64,000 bases of DNA from Armatimonadota bacterium (GCA_037138755.1 JBAXHT010000001.1:715805-779804), one strand, 5' to 3'; counted from the first letter of the stretch, positions 23,945 through 32,671 are shown. Made by a program: numbers and translations. Notes: generated by a model from the letters alone, not told the origin.

Positions 23945-24985
23945 TCAGTTTTGAGGCTTAGGGTTGCGAAGACTTTTCCCCTCTACTCGCTCTCTTACCT
24001 TTGATTCTACTCGCCAAGCTGCCTTGTTCCATGCGTAGCCCGCCTTTGTCAGCGCAGTTTGTGGGGGCAAAATGATACGAAAATTCGTTCGTTCCCGGGT
24101 TGGTTTCCACCTGCGCTTATAGGGTTCGTCTCCTCGCATAAAGTCGAATTCCGTACACCCTTCTTCGATGGCTCGTTGGATCGTTTGGGCAACCAAAACT
24201 GTGCCCGGAGATAGACTTGCTGCCGAAGGGTCCATACCAGCTTGGTAGAAGTAGCACGTCTGCTCGTGGCGCATGGCGTAAACGCAGCCAACTGCCTTTC
24301 CTTCGGCGATAAGGAGGTTCATCCAGAGCTTGTTTTGCTGGGCGACAAGGCGGAGCCAGTCGCGCTGGAATCGCTCCGCTTTACCAAAGAACGCACCAGG
24401 GAGCCCGCGCTGTTTCCAGCGCAGCTTGTGAAGCTCGAAGAAGGCGTCGGCGAATTGCTCGACGGTTTCGACACTCACCCATTCAACCCTAGCACCTTTC
24501 TCCTGAAGGGCCTTACCGTTGATTCGGCGTACATCGTAACGGAGGCTCTTGCTAAGAGTTTTGACGTACTCATCAAAACTGGATGGAAGATCCAGGACGA
24601 GGCACTTCGCTTGCTCAATGGCCCCATGGCCTTCCAACGAGCCCAGCGCGGGGTGATCAGAGGGGAGCTGATGAATATCCAGAAGAGATTTTTTGTTGAG
24701 ATCTTGGATCGCTTCGCGATACAAATCGTTGTACTGACCGATTGGTCCTAAATAGTCACTCGGCCCAACACCGAGCGGCCGGATGGATCGCCAGCCAGAG
24801 CGGTGCCGATAGAGATTCCAGAGGCCAACTAAGTCGTTGCCTTCTTTGACCTGAATGCTGACGACCCGCGAAGGATCACCATAGTGAGTCAGCCAGTTCT
24901 GCTGCCACTCGGCGGTCTGGAAGATTGTTCCTCCAGAAAGCGGGTGTGCCGAAAAGCCTTTTATGATATCAAGCTTCGGCATCAT
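23945..24985 (-). CDS. FemAB/CelD-like GNAT-fold acyltransferase
   Basis: 346 residues. The middle and C-terminal parts (EYVKTLSKSLRYDVRRINGKAL, AVGCVYAMRHEQTCYFYQAGMDPSAASLSPGTVL, CTEFDFMRGDEPYKRRW) are typical of the BioF2/CelD-type GNAT double-domain enzymes, which acylate polysaccharides or add peptides to wall precursors. The motif F-D-F-M-R-G-D-E-x-Y-K-x-R-W is a strong family signature. It precedes a GT2 gene in the same direction, consistent with polysaccharide decoration. A TATACT box sits 4 bases from the ATG. Confidence 0.8.
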   Translation of the reverse strand: MMPKLDIIKGFSAHPLSGGTIFQTAEWQQNWLTHYGDPSRVVSIQVKEGNDLVGLWNLYRHRSGWRSIRPLGVGPSDYLGPIGQYNDLYREAIQDLNKKSLLDIHQLPSDHPALGSLEGHGAIEQAKCLVLDLPSSFDEYVKTLSKSLRYDVRRINGKALQEKGARVEWVSVETVEQFADAFFELHKLRWKQRGLPGAFFGKAERFQRDWLRLVAQQNKLWMNLLIAEGKAVGCVYAMRHEQTCYFYQAGMDPSAASLSPGTVLVAQTIQRAIEEGCTEFDFMRGDEPYKRRWKPTRERTNFRIILPPQTALTKAGYAWNKAAWRVESKVRERVEGKSLRNPKPQN

Positions 24986-24989
24986 AGCT

Positions 24990-24995
24990 AGTATA
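24990..24995 (-). promoter_or_regulatory. -10-like box TATACT of the FemAB/GNAT-like gene
   Basis: On the minus strand TATACT ends only 4 bases before the ATG at 24985. It overlaps the divergent TATAAACT on the other strand, so two promoters share the same few bases. Confidence 0.5.
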
Positions 24996-24999
24996 AACT
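24994..24999 (+). promoter_or_regulatory. -10-like box TAAACT of the metallophosphatase gene
   Basis: TAAACT ends 7 bases before the ATG at 25007; the overlapping TATAAA at 24992-24997 is the alternative. No ribosome binding site is present. Confidence 0.5.
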
Positions 25000-25006
25000 G
25001 AGCGCG

Positions 25007-26113
25007 ATGGTCGCCGCTTTCGTTCCCGCTTTATTAGGTCAATCCACTGCGGGTGTGGTCGCTGGGCCCTACCTTCAACTGGCGTCATCACCGGGAACGA
25101 TGGTTGTCCAGGTCATTCAGCAAGGAGATCTCAAGATTCCTCTGAATGCGAAGGGGTTGACTGTCAAAACTCTACCTTCCATCGCCATGGCGACTCCCGG
25201 TTTGTTTGTCCGCAAATGGGCAATTTCTGGCCTGAAGCCTGGGCAGGCTTGGACTTATTCGTTGGGGGCCAAGAATTACTCGGCACACGGACTGCCAGCC
25301 GGAAAGGTGCGATTGGCGGTTTTTGGCGACTCTGGACGCGGGCTCCCGGGTCAAAAACTGATCGGTAAGCAACTGGCGAAGTACGATCCCGACCTCATTG
25401 TCCACGTTGGAGACATCGTGTACCCTCGGGGTCGAGAAAGTGAGTACCTGCTCTATCATTTCCCGGTTTACGGTTCGATTCTTGCAAAGACCGCAAGCGT
25501 GGCGGCTCCCGGCAATCATGACACCGCGTATCGTGACCTCAAATCCTATCCGGACGGCCTTGCCTACTACAAGCTGTGGCACCTGCCCCAGTTTAAGCCG
25601 AAGTGGGCGAAGGGCCCCGGAAACTTTGGTTTTGGTTATGGAGACGCCTATTGGGTGATTCTGGATAGCAACACTTACATCAACTGGAAAAGTAGCGGTC
25701 CGCAAACTTGGCTGAAACAAGAACTGGCCAAGGGAGCGAAGTACAGGTGGCGATTTGTGGCGTTCCACCACGCACCATTTCATTCCTCTGAGAAGAAGAA
25801 AGATGAGGTCTATATGCAAGCCGTCGCCCCAATCTTTGAGCAAGGCCGAGTCACCGCAGTTTTCTGCGGACATGTTCATAACTACCAGCGAACAAAGCCG
25901 ATCAATGGAGTCACGTACTTCGTCACCGGGGCCGGTGGGGCTGAGTTGTACGACCAGAAGATCGCAGGCAACAAGAAGCTCTGGAAGCCGTTTACTGCCG
26001 CCTACATTCCGGGCTACTCCTTCACGTCTCTGGAGTACGACAGGAGCGGCGCGACGGTGAGGCAAATTGACGCCAAAGGCAAGGTGATTGACACCATAAA
26101 GCTGACGCCATAA
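25007..26113 (+). CDS. Secreted purple-acid-phosphatase-like metallophosphoesterase
   Basis: 368 residues with an N-terminal signal (MVAAFVPALLGQSTAGVVAG) and a fibronectin-like N-domain to about residue 95 (PYLQLASSPGTMVVQV). The catalytic metallophosphoesterase motifs follow in order: VFGDSGRG, VHVGDIVYPRG, APGNHD, FVAFHHAP and FCGHVHNYQR. The order and the N-domain match bacterial PAP-like enzymes that release phosphate from extracellular phosphoesters. It has its own promoter-like box and a terminator downstream. Confidence 0.88.
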   Translation: MVAAFVPALLGQSTAGVVAGPYLQLASSPGTMVVQVIQQGDLKIPLNAKGLTVKTLPSIAMATPGLFVRKWAISGLKPGQAWTYSLGAKNYSAHGLPAGKVRLAVFGDSGRGLPGQKLIGKQLAKYDPDLIVHVGDIVYPRGRESEYLLYHFPVYGSILAKTASVAAPGNHDTAYRDLKSYPDGLAYYKLWHLPQFKPKWAKGPGNFGFGYGDAYWVILDSNTYINWKSSGPQTWLKQELAKGAKYRWRFVAFHHAPFHSSEKKKDEVYMQAVAPIFEQGRVTAVFCGHVHNYQRTKPINGVTYFVTGAGGAELYDQKIAGNKKLWKPFTAAYIPGYSFTSLEYDRSGATVRQIDAKGKVIDTIKLTP

Positions 26114-26141
26114 GCAATACCGGGCATCACATTTACCAGCC

Positions 26142-26169
26142 AGCATCGGTGTCAGCTAGCACCGATGCT
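26142..26169 (+). terminator. Rho-independent terminator after the metallophosphatase gene
   Basis: Stem AGCATCGGTG/CACCGATGCT with an 8-base loop followed by TTGTTTGTTTTG. Confidence 0.75.
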
Positions 26170-26243
26170 TGTTTGTTTTGACCCTGGTAAACGCCGCAGG
26201 ACTTCCGGCATTGGCACTCAGGAAACACCAACCCCGAGGCACA

Positions 26244-26993
26244 ATGAAGGTTCAGCAATTTGGGGTTATCGCGGTTACCGGACTACTGTTCGCAACCGGG
26301 TATGCAGGGTTCAAGGCTCGAGCAGCAGTTCATCCGCAAGCATCCGACACGATCGACGCGGCAAGAAAGCAATTCGAGAAAGGCGACAAAGCGCAGGCGA
26401 AAGGCTATGCCGAATCCATGCTCATGGGGCAGCGACTTTTGGTGTCGGTTGATTATGGAGATACGCCAGAGTCACAGATCGGAGCCTGTTCAGAATCCCT
26501 CGCTGGAGCATTCGAGATGTGGGAGACCGCGCTGAATGGTGATGTCAAGTTTGCACTTGCCAAGCAAGGCGAAGAAGCAACCATCAAGATCCAGTACGGC
26601 AAAGATGTTCGACTTGACGGCTCAATCGTCTCGGGCTACATCAACTGGAGCCGAACCATTGAGCGCCAAGGCAACCAAGCCACTCCGATCTTCAACGCCG
26701 ATATTCACCTCCGCACAACCGACCCGAACGGCAAACCGATGAACGCCACTCAGATGCGGCACACCGCCGGTCACGAGCTAGGCCACATGTTTGGTCTCGA
26801 CGACGTCAATACCGTTGGGATGCTGATGGGACCGCTTGACCTTCGTCGACCAGTTTCAAAACCGAATCCAACCGAGGTTGAAACGGTCCAAGCGATCCGA
26901 GCTGAGTGTGAAAGCATCGTCGCGAAAGCCGATGCCCCGCACGGCCACCACTTCCTCGGGTTTGGCTCCTGCCACGAGCACAAACACCACTAA
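26244..26993 (+). CDS. Exported matrixin-like metzincin zinc protease
   Basis: 249 residues from ATG 26244, preceded by GAGG. The N-terminal ~25 residues are a signal anchor (MKVQQFGVIAVTGLLFATG). The catalytic motif HELGHMFGLDD supplies HExxHxxGxxD, with aspartate as third zinc ligand as in some metzincins, and VGMLMGPL a few residues on supplies the Met-turn. The C-terminus is His-rich (HGHHFLGFGSCHEHKHH), which could bind zinc. A longer frame starting at 26169 begins inside the terminator and is rejected. Target proteins are unknown. Confidence 0.8.
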   Translation: MKVQQFGVIAVTGLLFATGYAGFKARAAVHPQASDTIDAARKQFEKGDKAQAKGYAESMLMGQRLLVSVDYGDTPESQIGACSESLAGAFEMWETALNGDVKFALAKQGEEATIKIQYGKDVRLDGSIVSGYINWSRTIERQGNQATPIFNADIHLRTTDPNGKPMNATQMRHTAGHELGHMFGLDDVNTVGMLMGPLDLRRPVSKPNPTEVETVQAIRAECESIVAKADAPHGHHFLGFGSCHEHKHH

Positions 26994-27025
26994 GATTTAT
27001 CTACCGCACAACCTAACCCCAACCC

Positions 27026-27048
27026 CAGCCCCCTCCCTCCAGGGGGCT
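27026..27048 (+). terminator. Rho-independent terminator after the metzincin gene
   Basis: Stem AGCCCCCT/AGGGGGCT followed by TTTTTC. Confidence 0.8.
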
Positions 27049-27069
27049 TTTTCGTTGATCTGTTGGCAG

Positions 27070-27075
27070 TAAACT
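27070..27075 (+). promoter_or_regulatory. -10-like box TAAACT of the PrpD-family gene
   Basis: TAAACT ends 6 bases before GTG 27082. This spacing favours GTG 27082 over the TTG at 27079. Confidence 0.45.
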
Positions 27076-27081
27076 CAGTTG

Positions 27082-28611
27082 GTGACCACCGTTGTTCTCG
27101 CTCGCGACACAAATCAGGCGTATGGAATTGGGCAGTTTGCCATCGACTTTCTAGCTGGCAAACTTGGGCCGGGACCGTCGCAGGCGGTTTTGGATCGCTG
27201 CCGGCTCTTCCACACGGATTCGATTCTGTGCGGAGCCTCAGCACTGGCGTACCAGACAAACGCTCCTCGGCTGCTACGCCTGGAGGCACTTGAATATCCA
27301 GATGCTAACGGTGCCACCGTGTTTGGGTCAAACGTTCGAGTCAAAGCGGAGAAGGCGGTCGCGGCAAATTCCTCAGCTGTTAGAGAGTGGGATTCGAACG
27401 GGACAAACTTTGGCTATAACCCAGCTCTTGGTCACCTGGCGGGTGAGTTTGGGCATAACGATTACTATCCTGTCGCGGTGGCGGCTTGCCAGGAGCGGGG
27501 ACTGGACGGCCGAACTGCACTCCTCGCAATGGTTCTGATCGACGAGATTCGTGGGCGACTCGCCGAGGTTTTTAGCCTCAAGACCTACAAAATCGACCAC
27601 GTTGTTCACGGAGCTATTGCTTCAGCGGCGGTTTATGTGGCGTTGCACGGTGGAACAGCGCAGCAGGCTGAGCACGCAATCGGCATGTTCGTGGCGCACT
27701 ACATTCCTTGGCGCGCGATTCGCGCTGGCAAGCAGCTCAGCGACTCGAAGGGGGCTTCGGCAGCAATCAGTGCAGAAGCGGCGGTCCTATGTGCGCGGCG
27801 AGCGTTGAGAGGGTTCGTGGGGCCGAAGGACATCTTCCGGAATCCGGAGTCGATGTTTAGGCAGTTCGAGCCCACCTCGGGCTCATCGCCTTTTGATCTT
27901 CATTTGACTCACTCCGGCGATGACTTTGCGGTGATGGGGATGCACTTCAAACTCGGGCTTTATGAGCACCAGTCGGCTGGGGCATTGCAAGGTGCGTTGG
28001 ATTTGCTCGGAAAAGACCCTTCCTTTGTTTCCAAGGTTGCTTCGATTACGATCAAGGCGTATGAACCCGCTTTTGGGATCATCGGCGACCCAGCCAAGCG
28101 TGACCCCAAGACACGGCAATCGGCGGACCACTCAATGGTCTACATTGTGGCAACCTTGCTCAGGAAAGCATCAGAACTCGGAGCCGGCCCTGATAATGAT
28201 TCACGTTGGAAGTCGCTGATGCTATCTCCGGAAGACTATGGTGCAGACGCCCTCCACAACACGGCGACTCGGGAATTGATGGAGAAGATTCAGTTCGAGC
28301 ACGGCGGATCGGAGTACGACCGGAACTATCCGGATGGGATTCCGACTTCGATGGTGGCGACTTTGACCGATGGAACCGTTTTGGATTCGGGGTTTGTGAT
28401 GTATCCGGCAGGACATGCTCGCAACACTTCTGCTGATTTGGCGGGGATTTTGGATCACAAGTTTGGTCTTTTGGGGTCCATCGCGGTTCCTGCTGGCGGA
28501 GATGTTGCTGGTTTGGTTTCACGGCTGAATGGGCTAGCTTCGATGTCTGCGGCTGCTTTGCTGGGGCTGTATGACTTCCCGATTGCCGAGCACTCGGCGA
28601 TTGACGGTTAA
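27082..28611 (+). CDS. prpD: MmgE/PrpD-family protein, 2-methylcitrate dehydratase-like
   Basis: 509 residues. Recognisable PrpD segments are VREWDSNGTNFGYNPALGHLAGEFGHNDYYPVAVAAC near residues 95-135, then DHVVHGAIASAAVYVALHGGT and SADHSMVYIVATLLRKA. Length fits the longer PrpD subgroup. PrpD dehydrates 2-methylcitrate in propionate breakdown; MmgE relatives act on other citrate-like substrates. No prpB or prpC lies in the window, so the pathway link is inferred only. It is convergent with the dprA-like gene across 21 bases. Confidence 0.85.
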   Translation: MTTVVLARDTNQAYGIGQFAIDFLAGKLGPGPSQAVLDRCRLFHTDSILCGASALAYQTNAPRLLRLEALEYPDANGATVFGSNVRVKAEKAVAANSSAVREWDSNGTNFGYNPALGHLAGEFGHNDYYPVAVAACQERGLDGRTALLAMVLIDEIRGRLAEVFSLKTYKIDHVVHGAIASAAVYVALHGGTAQQAEHAIGMFVAHYIPWRAIRAGKQLSDSKGASAAISAEAAVLCARRALRGFVGPKDIFRNPESMFRQFEPTSGSSPFDLHLTHSGDDFAVMGMHFKLGLYEHQSAGALQGALDLLGKDPSFVSKVASITIKAYEPAFGIIGDPAKRDPKTRQSADHSMVYIVATLLRKASELGAGPDNDSRWKSLMLSPEDYGADALHNTATRELMEKIQFEHGGSEYDRNYPDGIPTSMVATLTDGTVLDSGFVMYPAGHARNTSADLAGILDHKFGLLGSIAVPAGGDVAGLVSRLNGLASMSAAALLGLYDFPIAEHSAIDG

Positions 28612-28632
28612 AGCCGCACGTCAACAACGAGA

Positions 28633-29451
28633 TCACAAAAACCGAACGGTGCGTCCAGCTCTTTGGGCCATCTTCGCCAACTTCTCCATGTTTCCGCCCG
28701 GGGAGATCTTGACGAAGTCTAGGCGTTGTGAGAGGCCAGCGACGACTCGGTCGCGGACTTGGTTGTTGATTCCCACAAACGACGCCTCGGGGCGGAAGGG
28801 GGAGATGACGAGGTCGGTGGACGGGTCGAACTCGTAGCGCCAGAGGCGGGCCATCCGGAAGGCTTCATTGCGGAGGTCTTCGCCAAGGACTTGGAATAGG
28901 CCCCTATCGAGGCACAGGATGCGCGGTGCGCCCCATCGTAACGGAACCACGGCACTGCGCTGGTACTCGGGTTTATCGTGGCCAGTAACGATCACCTCGC
29001 CATTGAGGACGCCTGCTTCCGAGAGTCTTTCGATCTCGTCCAACTGATCTCGGGTCGCATTTCGAGACGACAAGACGGAAAATGTGCGGGCCCCAAGTAG
29101 CTTTGTGTTGCCGTAGAGGAAGAGCATCGCTGGCGGATCGGGGTCGAATGCCTCGATGAGTTCAGGATAGCCCGCGTCAGTGATGACAGTCCAGCGGACG
29201 CCGAGGGTTTCCAGTCGGCGTTCCATAGGCGCAACTTCCTCGAAAAGTTGGACTCGGTGTTCAGCCAGATATGTTGCAGATTTGACGCTTAACTTATACT
29301 CTTCGCGATAAGATTCGATACTCAGTGCGAGAAACTCCTCGGCGGAGCGGCTGAGGAGATCATTCCGTGCTAGAACCCGAACCACCGAACGCCCACCAAT
29401 TCCCGGCGTCATCGCCAGGGCTAGGGTGAACGTTCGGCGAGTCGCACTCAT
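28633..29451 (-). CDS. Divergent DprA/Smf-family Rossmann protein
   Basis: 272 residues. The N-terminal region (TLALAMTPGIGGRSVVRVL) resembles the helix-hairpin-helix part of DprA, followed by AGYPELIEAFDPDPPAMLFLYGN, SVLSSRNATRDQLDEIERL and PRILCLDRGLFQV, which align to the DprA Rossmann fold (Y-P-x-L, P-P-x-x-L-F-x-G-N, the S-R-x-x-T loop). The usual GGAxGID and GTGLD-YP signatures are missing, so it is a divergent paralogue; DNA binding is uncertain. Its start overlaps the mtnP stop by 4 bases. Confidence 0.65.
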   Translation of the reverse strand: MSATRRTFTLALAMTPGIGGRSVVRVLARNDLLSRSAEEFLALSIESYREEYKLSVKSATYLAEHRVQLFEEVAPMERRLETLGVRWTVITDAGYPELIEAFDPDPPAMLFLYGNTKLLGARTFSVLSSRNATRDQLDEIERLSEAGVLNGEVIVTGHDKPEYQRSAVVPLRWGAPRILCLDRGLFQVLGEDLRNEAFRMARLWRYEFDPSTDLVISPFRPEASFVGINNQVRDRVVAGLSQRLDFVKISPGGNMEKLAKMAQRAGRTVRFL

Positions 29452-30182
29452 TTCTTCGCAAGATCGACGGCGGTGGCGAGCAGAATCTTGACCGCCTTTT
29501 CGCCAGAGCGCTTCATCTCGTCTTCGACTTCTTGATGGTTTGGCTCGATAGGCGAAATCCCTGCCGCGAGATTCGTGACGATGGCGAGGCAGCCGTACTG
29601 CACTCCGGACTCTTTCATCGCGATTGCCTCACTCGTCGCAGTCATTCCAACGATGTCCGCACCGAACTGACGAAAAAGCACGATCTCCTGCGGGGTTTCA
29701 TAGCGGGGACCATTCCCGGCCAAATAGACCGCCTTCGGGTGTACCTCGACCCCAATAGCAAGTCCTTGGTGCATGAATTGATGCCTCACTTCGGGAGAGA
29801 ACGGATTGTTGAAGCCGGTGTGAACAACGGTGGCGTCATGAATCGTCGTGTTCCGGAATGTGAAGTCAAGAAAGTCTGAACAAGCAATAAATGTCCCGGG
29901 TCCCCACTGCTCGTGCAGCGAGCCAACCGCTGCGCTGGCAAGGCAGTACTTCACCCCAAGCTGCCTCAAGGCAGTCGCCATTCCGACGTAATTGACCTTG
30001 TGTGGTGGCACCTTGTGACCCGCCGAGTGGCGGCTGAGCAGGAGGATGTCGGCTCCTTCCTGGTGCAAGTGCCGTCCCCGAATCGTTCCGACGGGTGTCG
30101 GAATATGAACTGGAGCTCCGCCCAGAGCGATCAAACGCGAGCCAACGCCGGTGCCGCCAATGATCGCCGCATCAAATTTCAT
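29448..30182 (-). CDS. mtnP: S-methyl-5'-thioadenosine phosphorylase / purine nucleoside phosphorylase
   Basis: 244 residues from ATG 30182 (MKFDAAIIGGTGVGSRL); the frame extends far upstream into the divergent CBS gene but the family begins here. Motifs are IIGGTGVG, GRHL and LLLSRHSAGH for phosphate binding, NYVGMATALRQLGV, and YLAGNGPRYETPQEI followed by GADIVGMTATSEAI, which place it in the MTA-phosphorylase branch of PNP family 2. It salvages methylthioadenosine from polyamine or SAM metabolism. Translation is coupled to the DprA-like gene downstream. Leaderless-type CATAAT box 6 bases upstream. Confidence 0.88.
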   Translation of the reverse strand: MKFDAAIIGGTGVGSRLIALGGAPVHIPTPVGTIRGRHLHQEGADILLLSRHSAGHKVPPHKVNYVGMATALRQLGVKYCLASAAVGSLHEQWGPGTFIACSDFLDFTFRNTTIHDATVVHTGFNNPFSPEVRHQFMHQGLAIGVEVHPKAVYLAGNGPRYETPQEIVLFRQFGADIVGMTATSEAIAMKESGVQYGCLAIVTNLAAGISPIEPNHQEVEDEMKRSGEKAVKILLATAVDLAKK

Positions 30183-30188
30183 AAGGCG

Positions 30189-30194
30189 ATTATG
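30189..30194 (-). promoter_or_regulatory. -10-like box CATAAT of mtnP
   Basis: On the minus strand CATAAT ends 6 bases before the mtnP ATG at 30182 and overlaps the start codon of the divergent CBS gene. Confidence 0.45.
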
Positions 30195-30608
30195 ATTCAA
30201 ACTAAAGCCATGATTCTTCGTGAAGTGCTTCATGCGCACATTCCGACGCTCACTGCCGAGAGCACCGTACGCGATGCAGTGGACAAAATGGATGTGTATC
30301 AGTTCCCGGCTCTGGTCGTGGTGGATGTTGACATGAAGCCCCTGGCGGTTCTCACAGAGGGCGATTTGAGCCGTGCAGTGGCGCGTCGGGATAACTTCGT
30401 CAGCATGGCCTCCGAGCCAGCCTTTGTGTACGCAACGAAAGAGCCGACGACGGCCGATGTCAACCAGGAGATCTCCGACGCACTCCACAAAATGCTCTCC
30501 TCCGGGCTCACTATCCTGCCGGTAACCGACGAAGGAATTCTTGCGGGAGTCGTCTTGCGAGTCGATCTGATGCAAGCGTTGATGATGGACGCAGCGATTG
30601 GGACGTAG
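30192..30608 (+). CDS. Two-CBS-domain protein
   Basis: 138 residues from ATG 30192, which has AAGG 6 bases upstream; an ATG at 30210 is an alternative. Two CBS motifs are visible: HIPTLTAESTVRDAVDKMDVYQFPALVVVD with LAVLTEGDLSRA, then EISDALHKMLSSGLTILPVTD with LAGVVLRVDLMQAL. Stand-alone CBS pairs bind adenine nucleotides and regulate partner enzymes. It leads a tight run into bcp, panB and panC. Confidence 0.82.
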   Translation: MIQTKAMILREVLHAHIPTLTAESTVRDAVDKMDVYQFPALVVVDVDMKPLAVLTEGDLSRAVARRDNFVSMASEPAFVYATKEPTTADVNQEISDALHKMLSSGLTILPVTDEGILAGVVLRVDLMQALMMDAAIGT

Positions 30609-30616
30609 AACCGAGC

Positions 30617-31066
30617 ATGCTTAAAGTTGGCGATCAGTTTCCTGCGTTTTCATTGCTCAACCAAGATGGAGAGACTGTCACCTCGGATGCCCTCAAAGGG
30701 TCGATTTCGGTTGTCTACTTCTATCCCAAAGATGATACGAGCGGCTGCACAATCGAGGCGTGTGAATTCCAGGAGCGCCTCGCGGACTTCCCAGGAAAGA
30801 ACGTCTTCGGAGTCTCACCAGACCCAGTGAAATCGCATAAGAAGTTTGCGGATAAGTACAGCCTGGCCTTTACATTGTTAGCCGATACTGAGACGGCGCT
30901 TTGCCAGGCTTGCGGAGTTTGGGCCGAGAAGTCGATGTATGGGAAGAAGTACATGGGGGTTCTGCGGACGACCTTCATCGTTGGACCAGACGGAGTTGTG
31001 ACCCACGTTTTCGAGAAGGTGAAGCCGCAAGGCCACGCCGAAGAGATCAAAGCGGCTATCGGCTAA
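30617..31066 (+). CDS. bcp: Thioredoxin-dependent peroxiredoxin, Bcp type
   Basis: 149 residues with the Bcp signature DDTSGCTIEACEFQE: peroxidatic C44 and resolving C49 five residues later, the atypical 2-Cys arrangement. FAL-type FPGKNVFGVSPD and GVLRTTFIVGPDG complete the fold. It reduces hydroperoxides with thioredoxin. It starts 8 bases after the CBS gene and its stop codon forms part of a TAAACT box in front of panB. Confidence 0.93.
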   Translation: MLKVGDQFPAFSLLNQDGETVTSDALKGSISVVYFYPKDDTSGCTIEACEFQERLADFPGKNVFGVSPDPVKSHKKFADKYSLAFTLLADTETALCQACGVWAEKSMYGKKYMGVLRTTFIVGPDGVVTHVFEKVKPQGHAEEIKAAIG

Positions 31067-31069
31067 ACT
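31064..31069 (+). promoter_or_regulatory. -10-like box TAAACT of panB, overlapping the bcp stop codon
   Basis: TAA of this hexamer is the bcp stop. The box ends 7 bases before the panB ATG at 31077, and no ribosome binding site is seen, so panB may be transcribed separately as a leaderless mRNA. Confidence 0.4.
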
Positions 31070-31076
31070 TCCTGTA

Positions 31077-31862
31077 ATGTCTCGAAAAGTGACGGCGCCG
31101 GGCCTTCGGCAAATGGCGGATTCTGGCGAAAAGATCGTTTGCATCACCGCGTACGACTACACGTCTGCCTTGATCTGCGAGCAAGCTGGAGTGGATGTTG
31201 TCCTGGTCGGCGACTCTCTGGGCAATGTCATCCAGGGTCATCCGACCACCGTTCCCGTGACCCTCGAAGAAATGGTGTATCACACCCGTTGCGTCCGGCG
31301 AGGCTTGTCATCGCCGTTACTCGTCGCCGACTTACCGTTTGGATCCTACAACGTTTCTGTTGAACAAGCGGTTGCTTCAGCGATCGATCTGATGAAAGCT
31401 GGCGCCGATGCGGTGAAGCTTGAGGGTGATTATACGGAGGAAATCAAGGCAATCCGTAAAGCAGGCATTCCGGTGATGGGGCACGTCGGGTTCACACCGC
31501 AGTCGATCAACGAATTCGGCGGGCATAAAGTGCAGGGCCGTGGCGACGGTGGAAAAGATGTTTTGGCGGAGGCATTTGCCATCGAGGATGCCGGTGCCTT
31601 TGGGATTGTTCTAGAGATGATCCCGACGACGGTTTCGGGGCAGATCACGAAAGAGCTTCAGATTCCGACGATTGGAATCGGGGCCGGATCGTGCTGTGAT
31701 GGGCAGATTCAGGTGTGGCATGACGTATTTGGACTGAGCAGCCGGAAGCTGAAGCATGCTCGTTGGTTCGCTCAGGGCCAAGACGTCTTCGGCTCGGCAC
31801 TATCTGAATACATTTCGACAACAAAGTCGGGGGCTTTTCCGACTTCGGAGAATAGTTTTTGA
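31077..31862 (+). CDS. panB: 3-methyl-2-oxobutanoate hydroxymethyltransferase
   Basis: 261 residues. Family motifs are ITAYDYTSA, VVLVGDSLGNVIQGH, ADAVKLEGDY, GHVGFTPQSINEFGG and the catalytic IVLEMIPTTVS and IGIGAGSCCDGQIQVWHDVFG. It adds a hydroxymethyl group from 5,10-methylene-THF to ketoisovalerate, the first committed pantothenate step. It overlaps panC by 4 bases (TTGA), so the two are translated together. Confidence 0.95.
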   Translation: MSRKVTAPGLRQMADSGEKIVCITAYDYTSALICEQAGVDVVLVGDSLGNVIQGHPTTVPVTLEEMVYHTRCVRRGLSSPLLVADLPFGSYNVSVEQAVASAIDLMKAGADAVKLEGDYTEEIKAIRKAGIPVMGHVGFTPQSINEFGGHKVQGRGDGGKDVLAEAFAIEDAGAFGIVLEMIPTTVSGQITKELQIPTIGIGAGSCCDGQIQVWHDVFGLSSRKLKHARWFAQGQDVFGSALSEYISTTKSGAFPTSENSF

Positions 31863-32671
31863 CGATTGTACGAACGGTAGCGGAATACTGTGCGCTGAGC
31901 CTCACTGACGTCGGCTTCGTTCCTACGATGGGTGCTTTACATGCAGGCCATTGTGAACTCATTAAAGCGACTTCTTCGCACCAAAATCGAGTGGTATCGA
32001 TTTTCGTCAACCCAACTCAGTTCGGACCCAACGAGGACTTAACCCGCTACCCTAGACCCTTTGAGCGTGATGTCGAGCTGGCTTCTGAGGCTGGTGCTAA
32101 CGTCATCTTTGCCCCGACGGTTGAGGAGATGTATCCATCGCATCCGACGATGATCCATGTGCCGATTGTGACTGAGCATTTTGAGGGGAGTTCTAGGCCT
32201 GGGCATTTCCATGGAGTTGCCACGATTGTTGCCAAGCTATTCGGGATTGTCCAACCAACAACTGCATACTTTGGACAAAAAGATCTGCAACAGTGCGCAG
32301 TCATTACCAAGATGGTGAAAGACCTAAACTTGCCTGTTCAGATTCAAATCGAACCAACTATTCGAGAAGCAGATGGTCTTGCGATGTCGAGTCGCAACGT
32401 CTACTTGACGCCAGAACAGCGAAGCAAAGCCCCGCAAATCTACCGGCAACTTTGCGTGGCTAGCGATGCAATTTGGCTTGGAGCCAACATTCACCAAGTG
32501 TTGGAGGACTCAATTCAAGCCCTAAACGCTGGAGGTTTTGAAGTCGACTATTTTGCTCTTATCGAAAGGAACGGCTTCGCTCCGACTCATTCACTTAACT
32601 CCAATCTTGCGCTCATCACAGCGGCAAAACTCGGCACTACCCGGCTCATCGATAACGTCTTACTTGACTAA
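31859..32671 (+). CDS. panC: Pantothenate synthetase
   Basis: 270 residues starting with TTG in the TTGA overlap with panB. Motifs are FVPTMGALHAGHCELI with the HIGH-like HAGH, FVNPTQFGPNEDLTRYPRP, PGHFHGVATIVAKLFGIVQP, FGQKDLQQ and MSSRNVYL, the KMSKS-like loop. It joins pantoate and beta-alanine with ATP. The C-terminal domain is complete. panD is not in the window. Confidence 0.95.
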   Translation: MTIVRTVAEYCALSLTDVGFVPTMGALHAGHCELIKATSSHQNRVVSIFVNPTQFGPNEDLTRYPRPFERDVELASEAGANVIFAPTVEEMYPSHPTMIHVPIVTEHFEGSSRPGHFHGVATIVAKLFGIVQPTTAYFGQKDLQQCAVITKMVKDLNLPVQIQIEPTIREADGLAMSSRNVYLTPEQRSKAPQIYRQLCVASDAIWLGANIHQVLEDSIQALNAGGFEVDYFALIERNGFAPTHSLNSNLALITAAKLGTTRLIDNVLLD

